The notes beneath the pieces are model-generated. The model saw only the letters and a list, made by a program, of their open reading frames with translations, made no database searches and was not told where the DNA came from. Positions 1 to 9,093 of a DNA stretch of 64,000 nucleotides are shown here, piece by piece (the stretch's first letter is position 1; the number at the start of each line of letters is the position of its first letter). This stretch comes from Aminipila luticellarii. GTDB taxonomy: Bacteria; Bacillota; Clostridia; Peptostreptococcales; Anaerovoracaceae. A program made the translations under genes and the position numbers. The stretch lies in the NCBI RefSeq assembly GCF_004103735.1, contig NZ_CP035281.1, forward strand, positions 2,686,840-2,750,839. Direction: 5' to 3'.

Positions 1-1061
1 TGGGTCATGGCTCGCAGAGTGATGCAGAGATCTGCTTCGTTAGCATTCTCCCCCATATGGCCGATTCGCAGGACTTTTCCAGCCATGGTATCGAAGCTGC
101 CGGTAATCATCACATGATACCGATTCTTCATGGTGTCTAGGATCTGCCGATCCGTCAGTCCCTCCGGCACAGACACCGCCGTCACTGTGTTGGCAAATCC
201 GTCCTCCAAAAAGAAGGATAAACCGCCTGCTGTCAGTGCTTTTCTGGTAGCTGCGGCAATTCTTGCATGTCTTTCTAAAATGTTCTTATCCGCCGCTACA
301 TTTTCTGCTGCCGCCCGAAGTCCGTAAATATCACTGATGGGCATGGTATACGGGAATTCTTGTTTCTTGTAATAATCTTTAAAATTTAATATGTTGGCAT
401 AAAACGACGCGATAGGAGTCTTTCTATTTTCTATCATCTCCATGGCTCTGTCACTCACCCATAACATGGTCAATCCCGGAGGAGCCGACAGTGCTTTTTG
501 TGAACCGCCGCATAAAATATCAATTTTACTTTCATCAATATTAACATACTCACCGAACATACCGGCCACGGAATCCACAACGGTCAAAATTCCGTAGGAT
601 GCAAGCAGGTTACAAATTTCATTTATGGGATTCAGTACACCGCTGGGCGTGTCGCAGTGAACAACCGTAGCATATTTAAAATCGGAATCCTTTTTCAGAA
701 AGTCTTCCAGCTCGGATACCGAAATCGGTCTGTGATAATCGGAAACAAAGGAAACCGTTTCTCCGCCGTACATGGTTACAAAATCAGCAAATCCCCTTCC
801 AAAAACTCCGTTATCCAGAATCAGGACCCGATCCCTCGGTTCGGTCAAGGAAGCGCAGGCGGTCTCTAATCCTAATATTCCTTCCCCACCCAAAATATAA
901 GCGTTATTTTTTGTATGCAGAAGCCTGGCCAAAAGCTCACAGGTTTCCTTGTAAAATTCATAAAATGCAGGATCTATATCCGGGTTGGTGGTTTCCAAGC
1001 TTCTTGCCATACGCACGTTTTCTCTCACATTAGTAGGCCCAGGTGTCATTGTCTTATACAT
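1..1061 (-). CDS. Class V aminotransferase (alanine/serine-glyoxylate type), 3' end cut by window
   Basis: PLP-dependent transaminase of the serine/alanine-glyoxylate family, about 353 residues visible and the C-terminus running off the window edge. The N-terminus has the family opening MTPGPTNV, a glycine-rich cofactor region (LGGEGILGLE, near residue 60), the PLP-phosphate Asp in VVDSVAGM (about 163) and the Schiff-base lysine in GGSQKALSAPPG (K189). The start is the ATG at 1061, preceded by AAGGAGG about 12 nt upstream. It lies just downstream of an ECF transporter S subunit on the same strand, so the two are probably co-transcribed. Family membership is clear; the amino donor cannot be read from sequence. 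Confidence 0.9.
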   Translation of the reverse strand, partial: MYKTMTPGPTNVRENVRMARSLETTNPDIDPAFYEFYKETCELLARLLHTKNNAYILGGEGILGLETACASLTEPRDRVLILDNGVFGRGFADFVTMYGGETVSFVSDYHRPISVSELEDFLKKDSDFKYATVVHCDTPSGVLNPINEICNLLASYGILTVVDSVAGMFGEYVNIDESKIDILCGGSQKALSAPPGLTMLWVSDRAMEMIENRKTPIASFYANILNFKDYYKKQEFPYTMPISDIYGLRAAAENVAADKNILERHARIAAATRKALTAGGLSFFLEDGFANTVTAVSVPEGLTDRQILDTMKNRYHVMITGSFDTMAGKVLRIGHMGENANEADLCITLRAMT

Positions 1062-1084
1062 ATATACTTTTTACCTCCTTGAAA

Positions 1085-1615
1085 CTATTTCGCAATTTTC
1101 TTTAAACGTTCTACAATTGGAAGAACGATAACAGCGGCTACTACAATCTGCATAATGTTGCCGGGAACGGAGCCGAAAGGCTGAATCCAGTTTCCATATA
1201 AGAACACTTCCGCGAAATAATAGCCCACAAGCTTTATAATAAGTGCGGCGGCTATAGCAATCGTATTGACCACAGCCGGTTTAAAATGTAATTTTTCTGT
1301 TATAAGTCCGACGGTAAAGCCCATCAGTCCGACGATAACAAAGGTAAAGGGTGCCCATGCCGTCCAGCCTGAAATCAGATCAAACATCCCCATTCCGAAC
1401 GCACCTGCCAAAGCTCCGGTTTTCTTTCCGTACACGATGGCCGCAATGAAGAGAGGAACATTCCCCAGATGAATCAATCCACCATTACCCGGAATCGGCA
1501 GCCGGATATTAATGAACATGGTTGCGGCTAAGGTAAGCGCTATAAATAAAGCATTGATTACTAATGTTTTTGTCGCATTTCTGGAATCGGAAACGGATTG
1601 TGTATGTGTGCTCAT
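1085..1615 (-). CDS. ECF transporter S component (substrate-binding membrane subunit)
   Basis: A 176-residue, very hydrophobic protein with about six membrane segments. It resembles the ECF-type S components that bind a vitamin or precursor and dock with the shared EcfA/A'/T module, which is not encoded in this window. The polar N-terminus is followed by helices starting at about residue 17 (LVINALFIALTLAATMF), and the loop GNGGLIHLGNVPLF is typical of S subunits. An upstream in-frame ATG exists at 1633, but GAGGGC lies correctly spaced before the ATG at 1615, so that start was chosen. The gene sits 23 bp upstream of a PLP-dependent aminotransferase. The ligand is unknown; a B6- or pyrimidine-type vitamin is only a guess. 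Confidence 0.8.
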   Translation of the reverse strand: MSTHTQSVSDSRNATKTLVINALFIALTLAATMFINIRLPIPGNGGLIHLGNVPLFIAAIVYGKKTGALAGAFGMGMFDLISGWTAWAPFTFVIVGLMGFTVGLITEKLHFKPAVVNTIAIAAALIIKLVGYYFAEVFLYGNWIQPFGSVPGNIMQIVVAAVIVLPIVERLKKIAK

Positions 1616-1707
1616 ATTTCTGCCCTCTTTCATAAACTGTTTTTATCTATATCTTTATATTACGCCAAGAGTGACAATATTAAAATACGCAATTTTAATT
1701 ATTTTAA

Positions 1708-1753
1708 TATATACAGTTTCCCCATAAAGCTTGATTATCTCAAACTGTATATA
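1708..1753. promoter_or_regulatory. Inverted repeat upstream of the ECF S/aminotransferase genes
   Basis: A perfect 12-bp inverted repeat (TATATACAGTTT at 1708-1719 and its complement at 1742-1753) is separated by 22 bp and lies about 95-140 bp upstream of the ECF S start. The spacing and AT-rich symmetry suit a dimeric repressor or activator site. No regulator gene is adjacent, so the bound protein is unknown. Confidence 0.4.
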
Positions 1754-1806
1754 TAAAAATAGGGTTAATGGCATATTTTTTCCATCAACTCTATTTTGTT
1801 CGTTAA

Positions 1807-1995
1807 AATACCTTTTTATTAAATAAAAATGGCAGCTATATTAAAACATCCACAGTGCAAGAAATAAAAGAAAAATGGTTAGGGAAAGAAGATGCTAAAA
1901 CTAAATATTTAGAATATAGGGACTTTAAAAGAAGAGTTATAAAACCAGCTTTAAAATATAAGGGCGCAATTCAAATAAAAGTACCCTACCCGTAA
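1807..1995 (+). pseudogene. Remnant of a Rep_3-type plasmid replication initiator
   Basis: A start-less open frame of 62 codons ends in TAA at 1993. Its last 45 residues contain KYLEYRDFKRRVIKPALK, a pattern like the second winged-helix domain of RepB/Rep_3 initiators (usually 250-350 residues). Upstream in the same frame is a stop at 1804, and no N-terminal part was found. Imperfect repeats around TATTAGGTCACAT (2053) and TATTGGTCACATA (2156) may be iteron remains. The call rests on motif resemblance only. Confidence 0.45.
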
Positions 1996-2244
1996 AACCC
2001 CTTACGCTTTGTTAACATTTTTCTAGGGTGTAACTTTGGCAAGAGTACCTCAATATTAGGTCACATCTTAAAAAATTTATATTTTTTAGCAAAAGTGAAA
2101 CATATTCTAATACTTTTATGTCTTATATATTGTAATATTAACTAAAGTGTCTTGGTATTGGTCACATATAAGTTAAATATTATATCAGGTTTATTGGAAA
2201 ATAAAAAAGGGGATAATACCTATATCAAAGAATAGCAAGCCTTG

Positions 2245-2366
2245 GAAGTGGTCGTCCACTTTCTCAAAAAAGCGGTAGCTTTTTTGAGCTTGTTGGGGGA
2301 ACCCCCAAACCCCTTTTCCTCTGATCGCTCGGACACACTTGCAATTCTGCAAAGTAAATTGCAAGT
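2245..2366. other. Cluster of four inverted repeats, oriT/mobilisation-region-like
   Basis: Four inverted repeats are packed in about 120 bp: AAGTGG/CCACTT around 2246-2260, a 10-bp stem TCAAAAAAGC at 2264-2287, a 7-bp stem TTGGGGG at 2293-2308, and a 10-bp stem ACTTGCAATT at 2337-2366. Such clusters, including the GGGGGAACCCCC core, are typical of transfer origins or replication regions of small Gram-positive mobile elements. No relaxase gene is present. It lies next to the Rep_3 remnant, supporting a decayed mobile element. Confidence 0.4.
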
Positions 2367-2444
2367 TATAATCATTGACTAGAAAAGAGAAACAAAGTTA
2401 TTATGTTATAGAGTTAATAAAAGGGGAAAGAAGAGAAGTTAAAA

Positions 2445-2990
2445 ATGAAAAATTTAAAAATATCAAAAAGAGCATTAACTATACTATTAGTATTTTCCAT
2501 AATGGTTAGCATTTTTAATGCATATCAATTTTATTCATTAAAGCAATTTATATATAAAGAATATATAATGTTTTTCTCTAACACAGTCCTTTCTATGGAT
2601 ATGGAGTTTCTTGGTAATAAAGATATGACATCTAATGAGTTGAGAGATGTCATTTACAAATATAATAGTATCGTAAATAATGACATAGTAAATAAAAACA
2701 GTTTTTATAAAAATTACTCCAAAATAGATCCAAATTTTAAAAAGCTATATCAAAAACAATTCTCATTATTACTACGTTTAGGAAATGTTAGTAATGATAA
2801 ATATACAGATAAACAAATTTGTGCGACAAGACAATTAGTTAACAAAATAACAAAAAAAACATCTCAAAATAAAGATATTGTTAAAATAAGAAAAGGTCAA
2901 ACTGTAAAGGTGCCTAAGGATATATATTTATTATTTCAAGACATTGATTCAACAATAGAAATAACAAACGAAAAAAACCAATTGTATTAG
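2445..2990 (+). CDS. Hypothetical membrane-anchored protein
   Basis: I do not recognise this 181-residue protein. Residues 9-32 form a single hydrophobic segment after a lysine-rich start (MKNLKISKRA), so it is probably an N-terminal signal-anchor with a lysine/asparagine-rich external domain (pI high, few aromatic clusters). GGGGAAAGAAGAG precedes the ATG. Base composition is much more AT-rich than in neighbouring genes, and it sits beside a plasmid-like remnant, which suggests transfer. The 3' end of the gene is itself part of a 22-bp hairpin that probably terminates transcription. No catalytic motif was found. Confidence 0.65.
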   Translation: MKNLKISKRALTILLVFSIMVSIFNAYQFYSLKQFIYKEYIMFFSNTVLSMDMEFLGNKDMTSNELRDVIYKYNSIVNNDIVNKNSFYKNYSKIDPNFKKLYQKQFSLLLRLGNVSNDKYTDKQICATRQLVNKITKKTSQNKDIVKIRKGQTVKVPKDIYLLFQDIDSTIEITNEKNQLY

Positions 2991-3016
2991 ACAGTTGGTT
3001 TTTTTCGTTTGTTATT
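2960..3016 (+). terminator. Perfect 22-bp stem overlapping the end of the orphan membrane-protein gene
   Basis: Arms at 2960-2981 and 2995-3016 are perfect complements with a 13-nt loop holding the stop codon at 2988-2990. The right arm contains seven consecutive T. The arms contain runs of A and T, so it could act in both directions. Confidence 0.75.
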
Positions 3017-3084
3017 TAATTGATATAATACCTATGGAATCGGTATGCGGAAAAAGATTGTATGAGTTGCTAATGAGTTTTTTA

Positions 3085-4452
3085 TTAAAACACCGCCTCA
3101 TTCGTCCGGCTCATATTTTGAACTTCTATAATAATTTTCTCAAAGAGATTAATAATCTGCTCGGATAAGGTTCTGGCTTCTAAGGCTGCCTGAATCGCAC
3201 CGGACTGATCCTTGCTCTTAATAGAATCAATGACTGAATCTCCCTTGTGGTGGATATCGTGATGATACGAATCAATATCATCCCACATGCGGGACAGCCG
3301 CTGTGCTGCTGGCCTTACCGCAAAATAGAAGTGCCCAAATCCGCATTTGTGTTCGTCTGTTTGAATCGGCGAAAGCTGCATGGAGGAAGCCATTTCGGAT
3401 ACCGTATCCACCCATTGTGTGTGTGCCTGAATAGCATCCCGAATGGTATGAATGAAATCCTCGTTGGAAAGCGGATATTGCCCGCTGTTCACCAGCTTGC
3501 CGGAGTCCATCGCAAGATTCGTAATTTCTCCCTCAATAGCCTGTACAGAAGCAGAAATTTCATTGATGGAATGACTAATAACATCTAACTCCGCAGCAGA
3601 GTCCGCCATTTCCTGTAAATCGGAATTGATCATCTCCAGTGCGGAAGAGGACTCCTGCAGGGCCGCGTTTACCTGTTCACCGGAAGCTGCTGCTCCGGAG
3701 ATACTATCGGTGATATGTTCTACGGAATCAGAATTTCTTTGCATCATCGCCGTTACAGATTCCACGCCTTTACCCACATTGCTAATGGAAGAAATGGCGT
3801 GTTCCACACTGGCCTTGCTCTCATTCAGTGCTCCCTGCATGGTATGGAGGAGCTCGTCGATACTGACAGTAAGTGCCCTGGTGGATTCGGACAGGGTACT
3901 GATTTCTCCTGCCACCACACTGAATCCCTTACCGGCTTCTCCTGCACGGGCCGCCTCAATAGACGCATTCAAAGACAAAAGCTTTGTTTGGGAAGAAATC
4001 TGATTAATTCCAAGGATTACCTGACTAATTTTAGATACGACCTCAGAAAGTTCTCCCATGCTGTGCTGCATGTGTTCTGAAAAAGCAATCATCTCCTGAT
4101 TTTCCATACTGATGTCCTGTAAAAGCCGATTGCTTTCCATGGTATTCTTATTCAGGCTCTCAGCCTCCTTGGCAATCTGCTGCAAGGAAGAAGCAAGCGT
4201 TTCATTTGCGCTCACCACCTCTGTCATAGAAGACGATATTTCTTCTGTTGCCGTGGCAGACTCGGAAGATTTCGCGCTCAATCCGCCGGAGGAAGCCTTA
4301 ATCTGATTTCCAAAAAAGGAAAGCTTTAAATCAAAACTGCTGACTAACGTCGCTGCGTGAAATATATGCTTAAAAATCTCAACAATTTTTCCTTTTCCTT
4401 CGTCCACCCTATTATTTTTTTCTGCATTTTTAGCCTCTTTACTACGAAACAT
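3085..4452 (-). CDS. Soluble methyl-accepting chemotaxis protein with C-terminal CZB zinc domain
   Basis: A cytoplasmic chemoreceptor of 455 residues with no membrane segment. The signalling hairpin tip is [30 protein letters not shown] (given here in outline; about residues 160-190), the CheA/CheW contact region. The last 120 residues match the chemoreceptor zinc-binding (CZB) domain: AHTQWV, then CGFGHFYF, then HHDIHH supply the His-Cys-His-His zinc ligands. CZB domains are known to sense zinc or hypochlorite. Start chosen at the ATG at 4452 because AAGGAG is 8 nt upstream; a second ATG at 4458 is too close. No chemotaxis operon adjoins it. Confidence 0.9.
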   Translation of the reverse strand: MFRSKEAKNAEKNNRVDEGKGKIVEIFKHIFHAATLVSSFDLKLSFFGNQIKASSGGLSAKSSESATATEEISSSMTEVVSANETLASSLQQIAKEAESLNKNTMESNRLLQDISMENQEMIAFSEHMQHSMGELSEVVSKISQVILGINQISSQTKLLSLNASIEAARAGEAGKGFSVVAGEISTLSESTRALTVSIDELLHTMQGALNESKASVEHAISSISNVGKGVESVTAMMQRNSDSVEHITDSISGAAASGEQVNAALQESSSALEMINSDLQEMADSAAELDVISHSINEISASVQAIEGEITNLAMDSGKLVNSGQYPLSNEDFIHTIRDAIQAHTQWVDTVSEMASSMQLSPIQTDEHKCGFGHFYFAVRPAAQRLSRMWDDIDSYHHDIHHKGDSVIDSIKSKDQSGAIQAALEARTLSEQIINLFEKIIIEVQNMSRTNEAVF

Positions 4453-4602
4453 GGGCATAACTCCTTTCCCATCGTCCTAAAAATTTATCGACAAATTCTG
4501 ACATATTTGATAGTTTCCATTATAGGGGAACCCCTTTTATTTGTCAATCTGATGAAATCAGCTTATTACAGGCGTTCATAAGTTTAGAACCTTTTGACAG
4601 GC

Positions 4603-4647
4603 AAAAAAAGAGAGCACTGCTCCCTTTATCTTGTTTGCAGTACTCTC
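4603..4647 (-). terminator. Rho-independent terminator after the C69 dipeptidase gene
   Basis: An 11-bp stem (4610-4620 with 4637-4647, one G-U pair) is followed on the minus strand by a run of seven T. It lies 26 bp beyond the dipeptidase stop. Confidence 0.8.
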
Positions 4648-4672
4648 ATTTTTCATATAATAAATTTTTAAA

Positions 4673-6379
4673 TTAAAGGGTCATAGCCAAATCCAACGGA
4701 ATATACGTGGTTCCGTTCTTTTCTACAGGGGCAAAAGTCAATTTCACCTCTGAAGCTTTTCCTGCTTTTGTAACATTACAAGTATCACTGCCTATAGTAA
4801 AGCTGTAAGTAGAAGAACCGTTTGTCAGAACGATTGGATCCTTACTTCCCGTCCACTTGATGTTGTATCCCTTTGCAGTGGCAGCATCACGAAGTGCTAT
4901 TTCCGGAACAAAAGGTCCACCAAGCTTTTCAGCTGTACGGCCAAATCGATCCATTACAAAGAATAACAGGTTATCATATAAGTGGTCTGCATCCTTACAG
5001 GCTTTTTCTGCAATCTGCATATGTAAATCCGTCACATATTTTTCTGCCTTTGCAGGATCCTCAGCATACAGCTTTATCATTTTCTGCTCTGCAGATTTCA
5101 TATCATTGTACAGATTTTCTTCATAGAAGTTCCAATAATCCTTTACGCCCTGTCCGTAGAAACTTCTGTTCTGCTCTGCCAGCGTACAGATTCGCTTAAA
5201 CTTCCAGTATGCGCCGTTTGGATCGTAATCTTCGCCATCTACCTTATACGCTTTGTACGTGTCTGTAATACCGCTGAAATTTGGCAGGAACACGGAATGC
5301 TCGGCATTACCGAAAGCAAGCCACTGCAGTGCGGAAATTTCCTTTGGATAATTGTCCTTCACCTGAATAACGTGTATCTGAGATTGTCTCTCTACTCCGA
5401 TTACTCTCAAAGCTTCGTTGCCCGGAAGAGATGCGTCATATTTCGTTCCTTCATATCGGTTGCGAAGTACGTCCATAACCTCCAGTGCGGAAACCTTTTT
5501 AGCCGGATCATAGAATAACGGATATAATGTATCCGTCTTGTACTCCCCTACTGTTGCCGGTGCAAGAAGCTTGTGCCCCATCCATGTACGCATGTTGGAA
5601 TAGTCTTCTCTCGGCTCACCGAAGGTCGCTGCCAAATGTACTTTTCCGTCTACGAGCTTCGTCCATTTGTTTTCATCGGCTGTCTTAAATAAATCCTTCT
5701 GATACATAAAGTTTTCCGTATCAGCCGGATCAACGGTACCAATCATGAACTGATTGCCAAAAACAGCAACCTTATCCGCAGGCATTTTCTGAGCAGCCCA
5801 TAGGTGTCCGCTGTACACTTCAAAGATCCATGCTTCCTTCTGGTCGGCTAACATGATAATATTGCCTTCCTCTGAACCATATTTCTCAATAATACTTGCC
5901 AGCTTTTCCACACCTTCTTTAGGGGTTTTGCAGGTCGCTGCAACGATACCTGTCAGAACGGCTTCTCTCAGACCGCCTTCAACGAAAGGATCCACCTTTT
6001 CAACTTCAGCACTAGGAGAAGCTGAAACCGTACCGGTCAAACTTAATCCATATTCGTTGGTACAAGCCCCCATATAAGGTCCGTCTCCCTCTCCCGGTGT
6101 ATCCGGAACCATGGTGTACTTGTAAGTCGTTGCCGGTAATGGATAAGAAAATCCCTGAACATCATCGATGGTACGTCCAGGTACATTTTCGACCCGATCT
6201 ACCACAAGAAACATTTTGTTGTAAGCACCGGTACCCTGATCCTCGCTTCGAGCCAGAATCGTACTGCCGTCCGCACTTACATTTTTACCAACGTATACTG
6301 CTGTGCATGCAAATGCACTGGTCGTGCCAAGCAGCAGAGTCACTGCCATAGCTAAGGCTAAAACTCTAAATCTTTTCAT
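4673..6379 (-). CDS. Secreted C69-family dipeptidase (PepD-like Ntn hydrolase)
   Basis: Exported peptidase of 568 residues. Residues 1-24 are a signal peptide (MKRFRVLALAMAVTLLLG...SAFA). Cys25 directly follows in ACTAVYVGK and is the expected N-terminal nucleophile after processing, as in peptidase family C69. SADGSTILARSEDQ matches the family's early motif. The C-terminal 60 residues, ending NGTTYIPLDLAMTL, look like a shortened copper-amine-oxidase-N-like cell-surface repeat. The start is ATG 6379, preceded by AGGAGAGG; an earlier in-frame TTG would overrun the ribosome site. Likely role: cleavage of dipeptides outside the membrane for amino-acid fermentation. Confidence 0.9.
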   Translation of the reverse strand: MKRFRVLALAMAVTLLLGTTSAFACTAVYVGKNVSADGSTILARSEDQGTGAYNKMFLVVDRVENVPGRTIDDVQGFSYPLPATTYKYTMVPDTPGEGDGPYMGACTNEYGLSLTGTVSASPSAEVEKVDPFVEGGLREAVLTGIVAATCKTPKEGVEKLASIIEKYGSEEGNIIMLADQKEAWIFEVYSGHLWAAQKMPADKVAVFGNQFMIGTVDPADTENFMYQKDLFKTADENKWTKLVDGKVHLAATFGEPREDYSNMRTWMGHKLLAPATVGEYKTDTLYPLFYDPAKKVSALEVMDVLRNRYEGTKYDASLPGNEALRVIGVERQSQIHVIQVKDNYPKEISALQWLAFGNAEHSVFLPNFSGITDTYKAYKVDGEDYDPNGAYWKFKRICTLAEQNRSFYGQGVKDYWNFYEENLYNDMKSAEQKMIKLYAEDPAKAEKYVTDLHMQIAEKACKDADHLYDNLLFFVMDRFGRTAEKLGGPFVPEIALRDAATAKGYNIKWTGSKDPIVLTNGSSTYSFTIGSDTCNVTKAGKASEVKLTFAPVEKNGTTYIPLDLAMTL

Positions 6380-6533
6380 CTTTCCTCTCCTCTTCAAGTT
6401 GATACACTGATATAAATTATTGGGTATAGTTACATTTTACATTTTAAGTAAAATTGAGTCAAAGTATTCCATATAAAATGCCTAAATTGTATGAAAAAAA
6501 GAGCAATTCTGTATATTTTCTTGCTCCTTATAA

Positions 6534-6563
6534 AGAAAAACAACTGCTTAAATAGCAGTTGTT
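6534..6563 (-). terminator. Terminator after ylmH-like gene
   Basis: A 10-bp perfect stem, AACAACTGCT at 6539-6548 pairing with 6554-6563, is followed on the minus strand by a T-rich run. Confidence 0.75.
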
Positions 6564-6575
6564 CGTGTTACCACT

Positions 6576-7361
6576 TTATCTCATTACCATAAAGGTTATA
6601 TAGATTCGATCCTTGCGGGTATTTCCGCCGATGTCCTTCAGAACAACCTTTCCTTTTCCTCTCCACACAATTTTGTCCCCTTCGCGTACCAGCTTTTCGT
6701 TTTTGGCGGTCTGCAAATTGTTTACAAACACGCTCCCGCTTTTTATGGCTTCTGCTGCATTGCTTCTTGACATTCCAAAAGCAGCCGCCACCACATTATC
6801 CAGCCTTAAGGAAGCGACCGTTCCACTTTTTTCAGACACCTGACCTTCCGGAAGGATCAACTGATCCAGTTCCTCTGCGGTAAGTTCTAAATAAGTCCGA
6901 CCGGCCTTGCCATAATTGGCTAAAAGAAAATCGTGCATTTCCCTGAGAATGAGAATATCCGCCCCATCCTTGGATACGAGAATATCCCCTATGGCGTCCC
7001 GCTTTATGCCAAGCCCCGTCAGAGAGCCCAGATAATCTCTGTGGGACAGGGGTTTATACCCGTTATGTCTTGCCCGGATCAAAGCCAGCGGGCTCTCTTC
7101 TTTATTTTTTAGAAAGTATTCGTGAAGATCCTTTTCGGTGGCTGCTTCAATATAGTCCGGTATAAAAACAGCAATTCTGCGTTCCGCATCGGGATACCCC
7201 CCATAAAAAAAGCCTTTTGCTCCGGGATTTTTCGTTACGGTATTCTTGCAGAGGGTCTGTTGTCTCATATCTAAAAATCCCGTGTTGGTTATCATGTAGT
7301 TTTCCTGGCATTGATCGGCCTTATCCTCTGCCATGGCAATTATCAATTTGTCTTCGTTCAT
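6576..7361 (-). CDS. ylmH: YlmH-family RNA-binding protein (S4 domain)
   Basis: A 261-residue protein like YlmH, which in other Firmicutes binds ribosomes or RNA and has been linked to cell division and ribosome rescue. The N-terminal part has the family stretch TNTGFLDMRQQ, the middle the GY-rich region (FYGGYPDAERRI, then HRDYLGSLTGLGIKRDAIGDI), and the last 75 residues an S4 domain (LRLDNVVAAAFGMSRSNAAEAIK). The ATG at 7361 gives the normal family length; a TTG start at 7421 would add 20 residues. It is divergent from the TSCPD gene, and outside the usual dcw cluster. Confidence 0.88.
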   Translation of the reverse strand: MNEDKLIIAMAEDKADQCQENYMITNTGFLDMRQQTLCKNTVTKNPGAKGFFYGGYPDAERRIAVFIPDYIEAATEKDLHEYFLKNKEESPLALIRARHNGYKPLSHRDYLGSLTGLGIKRDAIGDILVSKDGADILILREMHDFLLANYGKAGRTYLELTAEELDQLILPEGQVSEKSGTVASLRLDNVVAAAFGMSRSNAAEAIKSGSVFVNNLQTAKNEKLVREGDKIVWRGKGKVVLKDIGGNTRKDRIYITFMVMR

Positions 7362-7454
7362 ATGTTTCCCAATATCTGCTCTTTCATAAAAATTGTTTAC
7401 ATTATTCCTTCTGTGGTACAATGATTATATATACTAACGAAAGGAAGGAATAAT

Positions 7455-7709
7455 ATGGAATATACTTTTTCCCCCCGTGGGGTCTGTTCTCGAGGTCTGT
7501 CTTTTGAAATTGAAGAGGACAAGGTTAAAAATGTATGCTTCAACGGCGGCTGTAACGGCAACCTGCAAGGTATTGCCTCTCTAGTGGAAGGAATGCCTGT
7601 TGAACAGGTTATCGATAAACTGTCCGGTATAAAGTGCGGATACAAAAATACATCCTGCCCTGACCAGTTGGCTCAGGCTCTTCATCAACTTTCAGAAGCT
7701 AAAGAATAA
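7455..7709 (+). CDS. TSCPD-domain small protein (TIGR03905 type)
   Basis: An 84-residue protein belonging to the small stand-alone TSCPD family, related to the C-terminal domain of vitamin-B12-dependent ribonucleotide reductases. Four cysteines ([28 protein letters not shown]) suggest metal or redox chemistry, but the function of the stand-alone form is unknown. GAAAGGAAGGAATAAT precedes the ATG. Its 3' end overlaps the end of the convergent dsdA by 25 bp. Confidence 0.85.
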   Translation: MEYTFSPRGVCSRGLSFEIEEDKVKNVCFNGGCNGNLQGIASLVEGMPVEQVIDKLSGIKCGYKNTSCPDQLAQALHQLSEAKE

Positions 7710-9004
7710 TAATGATTCATTTCATCCTCAGGTACCATACTTCCGCCGGTCGCCCACAAAATGTGAGTGGCCGTTTTTATTTTATCCGTTAATCGGTATT
7801 GTTCCAAGTATGCTTGATTTTGCATGACTCGTGCAATCGTATCAAATGTGGCACAAGCAGACGGCTCAATATAAATACCCTCCGTATCAGCTAAGAGCTT
7901 CAAATAGTCATACAGCTTGTAATCGTCTATAGTCGATATACCGTCTAACAGCGTTTCCATGGTTTTCCCTACCAGTCTGGACGCTCTGCCCACTGCGAGA
8001 CCGTCCGCCGCCGTTTTTCCGTCCAGTCCGATATCCTCAACGGCGATTCCGTCGTGCAGGCCCGTTGCCATTCCCAGCACCATACAAGGAGCATGGGTTG
8101 GCTCAGCAAAAAAGCAATGAACGTTCTCCCCGAATACCTTTTTGATGCCGTATGTGACTCCTCCCGGAGCGCCTCCCACACCGCATGGGATATATATAAA
8201 CAAAGGATGCTCGGAGTCTACCGGAACACTTAATTCGGTCAGCTGTCTTTCCAGCCTTCTTCCGGCGGTAGCATATCCCAGAAATAAATCCAGGGATCCC
8301 TCATCATCCACAAAATGGCATTTGGGATTTCCTGCGGCTTCTTTCCGTCCTTCTGCTACTGCCTTTTGATAGCTGTCCGGATATTCGATCACCCTTGCTC
8401 CCCTTGAACGGAGTAGATCCTTCTTCCACTGTCTGGCGTCTGCGGACATGTGAACCGTCACATCAAACCCAAGCTGTGCGCTCATAATTCCTATGGACAG
8501 TCCAAGGTTTCCTGTGGAGCCTACGGCTACGCTGTATCCGCTGAACAGTTTCCTGAACCTGTCTTCCGCTAAAATCTCATAATTATCCTGTTCATGAAGT
8601 GCTCCGGCCTCGGTCGCTACTTCTTCCGCAAATTTTAAAACTTCATGAATGCCTCCCCGGGCTTTGACCGATCCCGATACGGGTAAATGGCTGTCGCATT
8701 TTAATAACAGCTTGCCCGGATGAGTATAGCCCAGCATGTCCGATAAAGCCTTCTGCAGCTTGGGAACCTCTTTGAGGGGGGATTCAATCATCCCGTTGCT
8801 TTCCCGAGTCTCCGGAAAAACCTTTTTAATGTATGGGGCAAACCTCTGAAGCCGTGCTTCTGTTTCGTCAATGTCTTTTTGCGTAATCGTTTCGTCAAAA
8901 GTGTTTTCCATACCTCTCGGATTAATCCACAGGGTTTCTCGTGCATCTGCCAAGGCCTGCACCGTTTCATCCAACTTTCCCATTTCTTTTAACTTATTTA
9001 ACAT
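7685..9004 (-). CDS. dsdA: D-serine ammonia-lyase
   Basis: PLP enzyme of 439 residues that converts D-serine to pyruvate and ammonia, feeding amino-acid fermentation or detoxifying D-serine. The Schiff-base lysine lies in [12 protein letters not shown] (about residue 110), and the phosphate-binding loop is [12 protein letters not shown] (about 167). The fold-type II signature is complete and the length equals that of characterised DsdA. The ATG at 9004 is chosen because GGGAGG sits 5 nt upstream; an ORF reading from 9031 would extend beyond it. No DsdC regulator or DsdX permease is adjacent. Confidence 0.93.
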   Translation of the reverse strand: MLNKLKEMGKLDETVQALADARETLWINPRGMENTFDETITQKDIDETEARLQRFAPYIKKVFPETRESNGMIESPLKEVPKLQKALSDMLGYTHPGKLLLKCDSHLPVSGSVKARGGIHEVLKFAEEVATEAGALHEQDNYEILAEDRFRKLFSGYSVAVGSTGNLGLSIGIMSAQLGFDVTVHMSADARQWKKDLLRSRGARVIEYPDSYQKAVAEGRKEAAGNPKCHFVDDEGSLDLFLGYATAGRRLERQLTELSVPVDSEHPLFIYIPCGVGGAPGGVTYGIKKVFGENVHCFFAEPTHAPCMVLGMATGLHDGIAVEDIGLDGKTAADGLAVGRASRLVGKTMETLLDGISTIDDYKLYDYLKLLADTEGIYIEPSACATFDTIARVMQNQAYLEQYRLTDKIKTATHILWATGGSMVPEDEMNHYYSLASES

Positions 9005-9093
9005 TGCAACCTCCCAAAATTTAGCATACAATTAAATAGAGTATTTATCTTTCGTAGTGCATACATTAAGTATAACATATCAAGGGGGATAAA

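Noticed and set aside
7362..7421. Upstream TTG start for the YlmH-like protein
   Set aside because: No ribosome site at proper distance and it would exceed the family length; internal ATG preferred, though not proven.
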